Assembly (NCBI RefSeq): GCF_000495795.1
Contig: NZ_AWGD01000037.1
Coordinates: forward strand, 90,393 to 154,392
Length of the DNA stretch: 64,000 nt
DNA from: Asticcacaulis sp. AC460
GTDB lineage: Bacteria; Pseudomonadota; Alphaproteobacteria; Caulobacterales; Caulobacteraceae
Direction: 5' to 3'
Under the pieces are notes generated by a model, which was not told the DNA's origin, ran no database searches, and was given only the letters and a program-made list of their open reading frames with translations. Below, in pieces: positions 27,547 through 34,968 of the stretch (the stretch's first letter is position 1; the number at the start of each line of letters is the position of its first letter). A program made the translations under genes and the position numbers.

Positions 27547-30468
27547 TCAGGTCTGTCCCAGCTTTTCGCGCAGGATGGCGAACGGCGAGTAGGGATTGAT
27601 ATAGGGCTTCGGCTCGGGCTTCGGACCCCGGGGCTTATCACCGCGCGGCTTGTCGCCACCCTTGAAGTCGCCTTTCGGCCTGCCCTTGTCGCCCTTCGGC
27701 GGGCGATTGCGATCGCGGGTCGGTTCGCCCTCGGCGCCTTCCGCCCGATTGGGCCTGAAGCGTTCGCGATCGAACTTTTCTCGTTTTGGGGGCTTGTCGC
27801 GCTGAGGCCGCGGTGCACGCGGTTCCAGCGACTTCTGCCGCCAGCCCAGACGCTCTTCCATCACCGGTTCCGCCGAAACGGTCTCTTCGGCTACGGCCAT
27901 TTCCACCGTCTCCGCCGGCTGTTCGGCACCGGTCTCCACGGGCTCAGCGATGATCTCGACAGGTGCCTCTTCGACAACCACTTCCTCAGCGATCACCTCT
28001 TCAGCCACAAGCTCGACAGCTTCGGACGCGGCCTCCTCGACGGGGGCCTCCTCAGCAGCAACCTCTTCCGCCGGTGCGGCGTCCGCCACCGGTTCCGGCT
28101 TCGGCTTGGCCACCACGACCGGGAAGGTCTGCGGCGGCACCTTCACAAAGCCCAGCGCCACCATCAGCTTGTCGCGCTGCTCTTCGTTCAGCCCCAACGG
28201 CACAAAATCGGCCTGACGCATATACAATGCGCCCTTCTGGAAGATGGCGTTATTGACGATCTTGTCGACCAGCGACAGCGCCTTGATGCTGACCGGGCCG
28301 TGCTCGGCGATCAGCAACTGTCCGCGCAGGGTCTGGGCGAGTTGGCCCTCGCCGGGACCGAAGGCGCGCATATGCTGGCGCACCTTGGGGTTCAGCGCCT
28401 CGGGCAGGAACCAGGCGTAACGATGCCCGGACACGCCCAGAGCCTTCAGCGCCGCCTTGTCCTCCGGCGTCAACTTGACGGTTTCGTCACGGCGGGCCAG
28501 GCCGCCATTCTCATACAGTTGGAAGGCGATGGCGCGGACCTGGGGCAGGGTGGCTTCGGCATCGGCCGCCTGCTTCACCCTATATAGCCCCTTGAGCTGG
28601 TGCTGGTTCAGGATGCGGACGAAATCGCTGACCCGCTTCAAGGCTCGCTCCACCAATGCCGGATGCTCGATGTCGCACAGAAGCTTGAGTTTCGGCGTAA
28701 ACCATTCGGACGGCTCGATGCGCGCGACCGGTTCCTTGTTCCATTCGACCGTATGGCCGCGCAGATGCAGGCTCTTCGAAGCCGTCTGGGCCAGGGCGCG
28801 CAAACGGTCGTGCAGCACTGGCAGCACCGCGCGATTGGCGGCCTGGCGCAGGGTCTTGTCGGCGATGAGGCTGTCGGCATTGCTAAGCTTGAAGGTCAAG
28901 CCCTTCAGCTCGCCGACGGTATGGCCTTCGATGATCACCTGGCCTTCGGGCGTGACTTCGGGCCGCGCCACCTCGTCGGCATCCAGAGCCTTCAACAGCG
29001 CCGACGTCCGCGCATCGATAAACCGCTGCATCAGCGCTTCGTGCAGCCGGTCGGACAACCGCTCTTCCAGGTCGCGCGTGAGCTCGCGATAGTGTTCGTT
29101 ACGCTTCAGCCAGTTGCCGCGGTTGGAGATATAGCTCAGCGTCCGCACGCCCGACAGCCGCGACGACAGGGTATCGATATCGCCATCCATATGGTCGAGA
29201 TCGCGAATCTGAGTCTCGAACCAGTCCTCGGCGACAAAGCCGTCCGGCGACAACCGCGACCAGAACAGGTGCGACACCATCTTCAGGTGCTCGTCCAGCC
29301 CGATCTTGCGGAAGTCCGGCAACTGGCACACGTCCCACAGTGTCCGCAGGGTTACCGGATTGCGCACCTTGGCGGCGACATCCTCGTCGGCGGCCAGCAA
29401 CCGCAGGGTCCGCTCGTCCAGCGCTTCCTTGGCCAGGTGCAGCCCAATCGTGTTCGACGGCAGGGTCAGCGACTTCAGCAACCCCTCCAGGGTCGAGAAG
29501 TCGAGCTTGTGATTACGCCACTGGGCGGCTTCCAATGGGTTGAAGGCGTGGTTCTGGACCTGTTCGACCAGGTCGTCGTCCAGCTCATGGCACTCGCTGG
29601 TGACGCCAAACGTGCCATCGTTCATGTGACGCCCGGCGCGGCCGGCAATCTGGCCGATTTCCTGGGCCGTCAGATGACGGACATTCTTGCCGTCGAACTT
29701 CGACAGACCGGAAAAGGCGACATGGGCGATGTCCATGTTCAGGCCCATGCCGATGGCGTCGGTGGCGACCAGGAAATCGACCTCGCCCTTCTGGAACAGC
29801 TCGACCTGGGCGTTGCGGGTCTTGGGCGACAGGCTGCCCATGACGACGGCCGCGCCGCCGCGCTGGCGCCGGATCAGTTCGGCGATGGCATAGACCTTCT
29901 CGGTCGAGAAGGCGACGATGGCGGTGCGCTTGGGCAACCGGGTCAGCTTCTTGGAGCCGGCATAGGTCAGCGACGACAGCCGCTCGCGGCGGATGATCTC
30001 GGCGGCGGGAAACAGGCGGTGGAACAGCGGCGCGAAGGTATTGGCGCCCAGGAACAGGGTCTCGAACCGCCCGCGCGCATGCAGCAGCCGGTCGGTGAAG
30101 ACATGGCCGCGCTCAACGTCGCCGCACAGCTGGATCTCGTCGACCGCCAGGAAGTCGACCTGACGTTCCAGTGGCATGGCCTCGACCGTGCAGATGAAAT
30201 AGGACGGCACGCGCGGGATGATCTTTTCCTCGCCGGTCACCAGCGCAACGGCATTGACGCCTTTCAGGGCGACGACGCGATCGTAGATTTCGCGCGCCAG
30301 CAGGCGCAGCGGCAATCCCATCATGCCGGTGGCATAGCCGCACATGCGCTCGATGGCGTAGTGGGTCTTGCCGGTGTTGGTGGGGCCTAGGACAGCGGCG
30401 AGCTTGGCGTCGCTGACGGCATTGATCAGGGGGCGGGTGGGGGAAAGGTCTGACACGCCTGAGGTCAT
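27547..30468 (-). CDS. SUV3-like DExH RNA helicase
   Basis: A 973-residue superfamily 2 helicase of the SUV3 type, common in alphaproteobacteria and related to the mitochondrial RNA degradosome helicase. Walker A is GPTNTGKT (about residues 28-35), the DEAD-box equivalent is AVDEIQLCGD, and motif VI is IGQIAGRAGRH. A C-terminal SUV3-like region (about 330-750) follows. The last 170 residues or so are disordered: a Glu/Val/Ala-rich stretch, then an Arg/Lys/Gly-rich tail likely to bind RNA. I start at MTSGVSDLSPTRP (30468), since the upstream frame is not conserved-looking; the ribosome site there is weak. Likely role: RNA unwinding in decay or ribosome biogenesis. Confidence 0.9.
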   Translation of the reverse strand: MTSGVSDLSPTRPLINAVSDAKLAAVLGPTNTGKTHYAIERMCGYATGMMGLPLRLLAREIYDRVVALKGVNAVALVTGEEKIIPRVPSYFICTVEAMPLERQVDFLAVDEIQLCGDVERGHVFTDRLLHARGRFETLFLGANTFAPLFHRLFPAAEIIRRERLSSLTYAGSKKLTRLPKRTAIVAFSTEKVYAIAELIRRQRGGAAVVMGSLSPKTRNAQVELFQKGEVDFLVATDAIGMGLNMDIAHVAFSGLSKFDGKNVRHLTAQEIGQIAGRAGRHMNDGTFGVTSECHELDDDLVEQVQNHAFNPLEAAQWRNHKLDFSTLEGLLKSLTLPSNTIGLHLAKEALDERTLRLLAADEDVAAKVRNPVTLRTLWDVCQLPDFRKIGLDEHLKMVSHLFWSRLSPDGFVAEDWFETQIRDLDHMDGDIDTLSSRLSGVRTLSYISNRGNWLKRNEHYRELTRDLEERLSDRLHEALMQRFIDARTSALLKALDADEVARPEVTPEGQVIIEGHTVGELKGLTFKLSNADSLIADKTLRQAANRAVLPVLHDRLRALAQTASKSLHLRGHTVEWNKEPVARIEPSEWFTPKLKLLCDIEHPALVERALKRVSDFVRILNQHQLKGLYRVKQAADAEATLPQVRAIAFQLYENGGLARRDETVKLTPEDKAALKALGVSGHRYAWFLPEALNPKVRQHMRAFGPGEGQLAQTLRGQLLIAEHGPVSIKALSLVDKIVNNAIFQKGALYMRQADFVPLGLNEEQRDKLMVALGFVKVPPQTFPVVVAKPKPEPVADAAPAEEVAAEEAPVEEAASEAVELVAEEVIAEEVVVEEAPVEIIAEPVETGAEQPAETVEMAVAEETVSAEPVMEERLGWRQKSLEPRAPRPQRDKPPKREKFDRERFRPNRAEGAEGEPTRDRNRPPKGDKGRPKGDFKGGDKPRGDKPRGPKPEPKPYINPYSPFAILREKLGQT

Positions 30469-30547
30469 AAGCGGGCGCGGGAAAAATTGCAAAGCCAATT
30501 TGCGGGGAGAGGGCGGCGGTAAACGAGAGGTTACCACGGGCCCGAAC

Positions 30548-30605
30548 GGGACGAAAACAAACCGTGCACGAATCAGTGATAGTGATTCGTTCCGGTTTTC
30601 GTCCC
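30548..30605. promoter_or_regulatory. Nested 58-base dyad upstream of the helicase and tRNA
   Basis: Outer arms GGGACGAAAAC (30548-30558) and GTTTTCGTCCC (30595-30605) are exact reverse complements. Inside, ACGAATCA (30568-30575) and TGATTCGT (30583-30590) are again exact, with a seven-base centre. It lies about 80 bases before the helicase start on the minus strand and 155 bases before tRNA-Arg on the plus strand. It could be an operator, an RNA hairpin or a remnant of a mobile element. The rest of the 292-base gap shows nothing I can name. Confidence 0.6.
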
Positions 30606-30760
30606 TACCAGATGTAGTGTACGCAAATCGGGTTAACCATATGCGAACGCTGGGACCCTGCCCCGAGTCGCGCTGACGAGGCAAGCGGAGTCTTATCCTC
30701 AAAAAATCTCACCGCCTTGCTTCTCTTGCCGCCCCGGACTGTGTAAGGAGGTTTCATGAC

Positions 30761-30837
30761 GGTCCCTTAGCTCAGCCGGATAGAGCAAGGCTTTCCTAAA
30801 GCAGAGGTCGGGGGTTCGAGTCCCTCAGGGATCGCCA
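30761..30837 (+). tRNA. tRNA-Arg (anticodon CCT)
   Basis: A 77-base tRNA with encoded CCA. The acceptor stem GGTCCCT pairs with AGGGATC (one G-T), the D arm is GCTC...GAGC, and the T arm is GGGGG TTCGAGT CCCTC. The anticodon loop TTCCTAA places CCT at 30795-30797, reading AGG arginine codons. The anticodon stem is weak: only its three loop-proximal pairs form, while positions 27-43 (A-G) and 28-42 (G-A) do not pair. A toxin-antitoxin pair starts 85 bases downstream. Confidence 0.9.
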
Positions 30838-30872
30838 GTTTTCATATAGTCAACATGCGCGCCCGGGCATTG

Positions 30873-30898
30873 AATATAATGCATATTTGCATTATATT
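30873..30898. promoter_or_regulatory. Operator/promoter palindrome of the vapBC pair
   Basis: AATATAATGCA (30873-30883) and TGCATTATATT (30888-30898) are exact inverted repeats around TATT, 23 bases before the antitoxin ATG. The AT-rich arms contain -10-like hexamers. AbrB-type antitoxins, alone or with their toxin, generally bind such a palindrome and repress their own promoter, which is the likely role here. Confidence 0.75.
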
Positions 30899-30921
30899 GT
30901 GCGCTTATCGGGAGATCGGCC

Positions 30922-31197
30922 ATGACGACATTATCGGTCACTGCGAGAGGCCAGGTCACGTTCAGGAAAGATGTCCTGAAACACCTCGGCATTCAGCCGG
31001 GAGGCAAGATCAGGCTGGAACTCCTGCCCGACGGTCGCGCCGAACTGAAGGCAGATACAGGCAGCGGATCCTGGCAGGACCTGAGCGGAATTCTAAAAAA
31101 CAAGACAGACGGAACACGGCTTTCAATCGAAGACATGAAGGCCGCCATTTCCGAAGCAGCGGCCGAGGCGGGCATGAAAGGCCTGTCGCGCCGGTGA
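30922..31197 (+). CDS. vapB: AbrB/MazE-type antitoxin (VapB-like)
   Basis: A 91-residue antitoxin. The N-terminal swapped-hairpin DNA-binding domain is recognisable (LSVTARGQVTFRKDVLKHLG, followed by GGKIRLELLPDGRAEL). A C-terminal toxin-binding tail contains LSIEDMKAAISEAAAEAG. It overlaps the toxin start by four bases (GTGA), the usual coupling for such pairs. It would neutralise the PIN-domain partner and autoregulate through the palindrome upstream. Confidence 0.92.
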   Translation: MTTLSVTARGQVTFRKDVLKHLGIQPGGKIRLELLPDGRAELKADTGSGSWQDLSGILKNKTDGTRLSIEDMKAAISEAAAEAGMKGLSRR

Positions 31198-31592
31198 AAA
31201 TTTCCGTCGATACAAATGTCCTGGTTCGCCTGATCGTGGGCGATGACAATACTCAGCAGGCCAAAGCGGCCGAAATTCTCGACGCCGCCGACCTGGTGGC
31301 GATAAGCGTCCATACGCTCTGTGAGTTCGCCTGGGTGCTTCAAAGCCGCTACAAGATTGCAAAGGTCGACATCGGGAGTGCAATGCGCGGTATTCTCAAT
31401 ATGAAAAATGTCGTGGCCAACCGGCCGACAATCGAGGCGGGGCTTTTGATGCTGGATGCCGGAGGAGATTTCGCGGACGGCGTCATTGCGTTTGACGGCA
31501 GGTGGCTCGGCGGGGAAACGTTCGTGTCGTTCGACAGGAAGGCAGTTACCTTGCTCGAAGCGGCTGGGGTGACGACAATTTCGCTGACCTGA
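31194..31592 (+). CDS. vapC: PIN-domain toxin (VapC-like)
   Basis: A 132-residue PIN-fold ribonuclease. It starts at GTG 31194, which overlaps the antitoxin stop; the longer open frame upstream runs out of frame through the antitoxin and is not real. The acidic metal-binding residues are in place: Asp6 in ISVDTNVLVRL, Glu in TLCEFAWVL, Asp in DFADGVIAF and Asp in FVSFDRKAV. Such toxins cleave tRNA or rRNA when freed from the antitoxin. The nearby tRNA-Arg may mark the insertion site of this module. Confidence 0.92.
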   Translation: MKISVDTNVLVRLIVGDDNTQQAKAAEILDAADLVAISVHTLCEFAWVLQSRYKIAKVDIGSAMRGILNMKNVVANRPTIEAGLLMLDAGGDFADGVIAFDGRWLGGETFVSFDRKAVTLLEAAGVTTISLT

Positions 31593-31816
31593 CGGGGGGC
31601 TAGCCAAGGCTGACACCCCGACCGTCTCGAAGCTGCGCCAGGGGCGGCGATATCTCCATCTTTAGCGGCCTTGTCGCGGCCTGATTCATGCGGGGATCGA
31701 ATCCGACATTATGGCCGCCCGCCTTTTATGAGCCTTTTTTCGGCCCCTGTTTGCCGGTTCAATTGCCGCAGGTTAGGACTCCGGGGAGCGGGAGACAGTC
31801 AAAACAGAGGTTTTGT

Positions 31817-32359
31817 ATGAAGCTTTTTAAGTCAGCCGCGTTGATCGCAGCCCTTCCGCTCCTGATGTCGGTAACGGCCTGCGCCAGCCATAAATATGTC
31901 GACGAAAAGTTCGCCACCGCCAACACCCGCATCGATGAGGTCAACGTCACCTCCCAGGAAGCGCTGAACCGCGCCACGGCCGCCGGCAAGCTGGCCGAAG
32001 GCAAGTTCAACTACGCCGTCGTGCTCAGCGACGACTCGATCCGCTTCAACACCGGCGAAGCGGTCCTGTCCGGCGAGGCCCAGGCCACACTGACCGACCT
32101 GGCGACGCGGCTGAAGGCCGACAACAAGAACGTCTATCTCGAAATCCAGGGCTTCACCGACGCCACCGGAACGGATGACGTCAACTACCGCCTGGGCCAG
32201 GCCCGCGCCGACAGCGTCCGCCGCTTCCTCAACAGCCAGGGCGTTGCGCTGAACCGGATGGCGTCCATCTCCTACGGCAAGGAGCAACCCGTCGCCCCGA
32301 ACGACACGCCGGACGGCCGCTCGGCCAACCGCCGCGTCGTCATCGTCGTGCTGTCGTAA
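31817..32359 (+). CDS. OmpA-family outer-membrane lipoprotein
   Basis: A 180-residue lipoprotein. The signal peptide ends in the lipobox SVTAC at about residue 23. A short coiled-coil-like segment (DEKFATANTRIDEVNVTSQEA, about 28-50) resembles Lpp/ALF repeats. An OmpA C-terminal peptidoglycan-binding domain follows (about 70-180) with the signature IQGFTDATGTDDVNYRLGQ, ARADSVRRFL and RSANRRVVIVV. It would tether the outer membrane to the cell wall. The start at 31817 gives the signal peptide directly. The 220 bases before it carry nothing else I can name. Confidence 0.92.
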   Translation: MKLFKSAALIAALPLLMSVTACASHKYVDEKFATANTRIDEVNVTSQEALNRATAAGKLAEGKFNYAVVLSDDSIRFNTGEAVLSGEAQATLTDLATRLKADNKNVYLEIQGFTDATGTDDVNYRLGQARADSVRRFLNSQGVALNRMASISYGKEQPVAPNDTPDGRSANRRVVIVVLS

Positions 32360-32519
32360 GGCGCTTTTTCTGGCCCTGGTCGACGCGGTCGGCCAGGGCC
32401 AGCATATCCGTCCTCAGCCAGACCCATTCCGTCGCGGACAATCCGTTTGCCTGGCGCACCTCGATCACCCGTTGCAGGGTGGCCGCCTGGAGGCGAACAC
32501 AAAAGGCTGTGTCGATCAC
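32340..32519 (-). CDS. Possible small protein
   Basis: A 59-residue frame starting at GTG 32519, with GGAG seven bases upstream. The translation (VIDTAFCVRLQAATLQRVIE, then VRQANGLS) is protein-like, with two amphipathic helices and a tryptophan pair (EWVWLRTDML), and is not explained by any gene on the other strand except for a 20-base antisense overlap with the OmpA-like gene. I do not recognise it. It fills the only long gap between the OmpA-like gene and the following lipoprotein gene. Confidence 0.4.
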   Translation of the reverse strand: MIDTAFCVRLQAATLQRVIEVRQANGLSATEWVWLRTDMLALADRVDQGQKKRLTTARR

Positions 32520-32600
32520 GTCTCTACTCCGTCATGAAAACGCCAGCTTAGCCGGCGCTGTCATGAGCGGCATGAGGACGGTATGAGGGTTTGCTGAAAC

Positions 32601-33101
32601 CTATCCGCGGCCGGCGCCGGGCCGCGTCGTCTGCTTTGCCCAGTCGGCAATGCCCAGCTTACCCGGCAGGCTTTCCATCGCCTTGTTCAGTTCTTCATTG
32701 CGCGCCGACCGGCAGCCACGATCGTGCATCAAAACCGTCTCGGTGCCGTCCACAGCCTTCCACACGATGCGGTAGTTCTGCATGTCGCTCGCCTGGGCCT
32801 CGCAGGTCGTCTGTTCGGTCGCCCCGGTTTCCGGTCGGTAGGCGGCCAGAGCCGAGGCCACGGCGCGATAGGTGCCCGCACCACCGTCGCGTTCCTGCTG
32901 GCCCAGAACGGCGGTGTGGCGTTCGCCGACATAGGTGACATGGCCGTCCGGGCTGACCGTGGCGCTATAGACCGGACAGAAGCCGAAGCACGGCCCCACC
33001 GAATAGCTGAGGGTTTCACCGGCGGCCGGCGGTGTGTCCTGCGGCAGGCTGGCGCATCCGGACAGCAGGGCCAGGGCGGCGAGGGGGGCGATCAGCTTCA
33101 T
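32601..33101 (-). CDS. DUF6438-like lipoprotein
   Basis: A 166-residue lipoprotein starting at MKLIAPLAALALLSGCASL; the lipobox LLSGC is clear. The globular part opens with VGPCFGFCPVYSATVSPDG, matching the CyGxCPxY pattern of the DUF6438 family, whose function is unknown. Two more cysteines (EQTTCEAQ, DRGCRSA) may pair. The start at 33101 was chosen over one 14 codons upstream because it places the signal peptide at the N-terminus. It is followed on the same strand by nothing closer than the small frame at 32519. Confidence 0.82.
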   Translation of the reverse strand: MKLIAPLAALALLSGCASLPQDTPPAAGETLSYSVGPCFGFCPVYSATVSPDGHVTYVGERHTAVLGQQERDGGAGTYRAVASALAAYRPETGATEQTTCEAQASDMQNYRIVWKAVDGTETVLMHDRGCRSARNEELNKAMESLPGKLGIADWAKQTTRPGAGRG

Positions 33102-33186
33102 AGGGAATCTCCTTCGGCAGGTGTTGCGCTCAGTCTTTCGCACAAATGTGTCAGAGTTTGAGCGCGCCGCGGGATATTCTCGGTCT

Positions 33187-34035
33187 TTAAGGCTTTGTCT
33201 GGGCGACGATGTCGGCGATCTGCGCCGCCGTCATGGCCTCGAACGCCGCAGTGGCGACCTTGACCTCGGCCGGATCGCCACCACCCTGGGAGGGTGTCAC
33301 CACAACCTTGTCGCCCTGGACCATAACAAACAGAACGGCCGGCGGGGCGCCGCTGGTGACCACCAGGGCGCCGTTGTCGCACGACTGGATCTGCCAGGCT
33401 GCGCGTACGAAGACCCGCTCGATGGGGCCACTGGCGCAGCGCAACAGGGCCTGCCCGGCCGGCACCGCCGGCAGAGGCGCCGCAGCCGGGACGGCCTGGG
33501 CTTTGCGCGCGTCCAGTTCGGCGTCCTGGGCCGCCAGGTCGGGTACGCCCAGTTCCAGGCGCAGGGCGTCGCTAATCAGGTCGCGGTCGTAGGGCGCCTT
33601 TGTCCAGGTGCCGTTGGCGAACAGGGATTGCGTGCCGTAAATCTGCTTATGCTTGGTATTCTGCAGATAGCGGTCCAGGGTGGCCGCGGCGATCCACGGC
33701 CCACCCTTCGCCCCCTTCTTCGTGGCGACCACGGCCAGGGTATGGGCCAGCAAGAAGTCGTCGCCGCCGCCGTGCTGGAACACGAAGGCCGCCTGCAGGA
33801 AGTCGTCGCCGGTATGCAACTGGCCCTCGGCCAGAAGGCGGCGCGTCGCTTCGCGCCGTTGGGCGTCGCGCGGGCCGATCACGCTCCAGTCGGCCTGGGT
33901 GACGTCGCCGGACCTGTCCGCCTGGTCGGCGTCGAAGATCCGCTGCATTTCAGGATTGGAGGCCGGTTCGGCGGCCCAAACCGGCGCCGCCGCCAGCAAC
34001 AAGCCAAATCCCGCCAGTAGAATAGCTTTTTGCAT
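33187..34035 (-). CDS. Secreted DUF6624-like protein
   Basis: A 282-residue protein with a signal peptide ending in PVWAAEP. The central part (about 60-170) has the pattern DFLQAAFVFQHGG, LAHTLAVVATKKGAKG, DRYLQNTKHKQIYGTQ, which resembles the DUF6624 family. The remainder is an Ala/Pro-rich linker and a C-terminal domain of about 90 residues with one cysteine pair. No catalytic role is known. It is on the same strand as the DUF6438 lipoprotein, 85 bases upstream of it, and may share its transcript. Confidence 0.75.
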   Translation of the reverse strand: MQKAILLAGFGLLLAAAPVWAAEPASNPEMQRIFDADQADRSGDVTQADWSVIGPRDAQRREATRRLLAEGQLHTGDDFLQAAFVFQHGGGDDFLLAHTLAVVATKKGAKGGPWIAAATLDRYLQNTKHKQIYGTQSLFANGTWTKAPYDRDLISDALRLELGVPDLAAQDAELDARKAQAVPAAAPLPAVPAGQALLRCASGPIERVFVRAAWQIQSCDNGALVVTSGAPPAVLFVMVQGDKVVVTPSQGGGDPAEVKVATAAFEAMTAAQIADIVAQTKP

Positions 34036-34180
34036 GTCTCACCCCCGTTAAGCCGCTCTTTGCGTACCACGCAACCTGAGCGATTGTACAATGAATTTGG
34101 GTTCATCCAGCCTCTGCTTTTTTTGCCGATTGACCCGCGACAATTCACGCCGCCGTCGTTATAACGCTGCGACGCAACAA

Positions 34181-34226
34181 GCCTCACGCCAAAAAGTGGC
34201 TGCCACTTTTTGGATAAACATGAGGC
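34181..34226 (+). repeat. 5'-leader hairpin element (family D), copy 1
   Basis: GCCTCACGCC AAAAAGTGG pairs with CCACTTTTT GG...TGAGGC to give a 46-base hairpin ending just before the ribosome site of the UPF0149 gene. A 59-base version occurs at 53334-53392, again just before the ribosome site of another gene (pobA). Shared bases continue through GGATAAACATGAGGCGTC. Confidence 0.75.
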
Positions 34227-34245
34227 GTCTGAAATGGAGGCGATC

Positions 34246-34812
34246 ATGCAGGACCCTAACGAACTTCGCCTCGACGCGCTGGAAGAAGCCCTCGAAACCA
34301 TCGGCATGAACCTGTCGCTGTTCGACGGCTTCGTCACCGCCCAGTGGGTCATGCCCGACGTGCCGGTAAAAAGCTGGATCGACACCATCCAGGAGCTCGT
34401 CGTCGAAGCCGGCGGCGCCGGCAAGGTCACGCCTGAGATTGCCGCCCAGATGGCCGAGCATCATAAGGCGGTGGGCGAGGAATTGCGGACCGAAGTCTAC
34501 AATCCCATCTTCTGGCTCGATGACGAAGGTGACGAGATGTGGCAGCTTTGGGCGGAAGGCTTCGGCCTGGCGATTACCGGCCGGCCCGAATTTGTGCAGG
34601 CCACCCTGGCGGACGAAGAGTCGGAGATCGCCATGTCGCTGACCGTGGTCATGGCCCTGGCGGGCGTGGCGGCCGGCGACGACCAGATGGCCGAAGACCT
34701 CAGCGATGGCGACACGGACAATCTGCTGACCGAAGCGCCTGAGGTGCTGATGCAGGGCCTGGTCGCGCTGTACTATGCCCAGCACGCCCCCGAGCGCAGC
34801 CTGACCAGCTGA
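34246..34812 (+). CDS. UPF0149 family protein
   Basis: A 188-residue acidic cytoplasmic protein of the UPF0149 (YgfB/YecA-like) family. Landmarks are LSLFDGFVTAQWVMPD and WLDDEGDEMWQLWAEGFGLA. There is no C-terminal SEC-C zinc motif. The function is unknown; some family members are linked to regulation in other bacteria. I start at ATG 34246 with GGAGG five bases upstream; an in-frame TTG at 34210 falls within the hairpin and is unlikely to be used. The gene stands alone between repeats. Confidence 0.8.
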   Translation: MQDPNELRLDALEEALETIGMNLSLFDGFVTAQWVMPDVPVKSWIDTIQELVVEAGGAGKVTPEIAAQMAEHHKAVGEELRTEVYNPIFWLDDEGDEMWQLWAEGFGLAITGRPEFVQATLADEESEIAMSLTVVMALAGVAAGDDQMAEDLSDGDTDNLLTEAPEVLMQGLVALYYAQHAPERSLTS

Positions 34813-34843
34813 TCGGGTAAAAACGTAAATCCATCAAAAACTT

Positions 34844-34937
34844 ATCCCTCCCCGTTATACGGGGAGCGGGGCGGCCCGTGCCGTGGATTGTGAGCGTCAG
34901 CTCATAAGACGGTGGGGGATTTGGCCCGCCGGTGGTT
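34844..34937. repeat. Family A intergenic repeat, variant copy
   Basis: It begins with the same CTCCCCGT TAT ACGGGGAG hairpin and ends with the same GACGGTGGGGGATTT and GGCCCGCCGGTGGTTC as the other copies, but the central hairpin is replaced by a different sequence (TGAGC GTCA GCTCA). Outer parts are kept and the centre is swapped. Confidence 0.8.
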
Positions 34938-34968
34938 CGGCCGTCTACACCCGCTCAAAGCCCCGTAA

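Noticed and set aside
30855..31193. Upstream extension of the PIN toxin frame through the antitoxin gene
   Set aside because: The extension runs out of frame through the antitoxin; the GTG at 31194 with four-base overlap explains the toxin start.
31680..31740. A sequence recalling a tRNA T arm (GGGGATCGAATCC)
   Set aside because: The flanking bases do not pair as a T stem or acceptor stem, and no anticodon arm precedes it.
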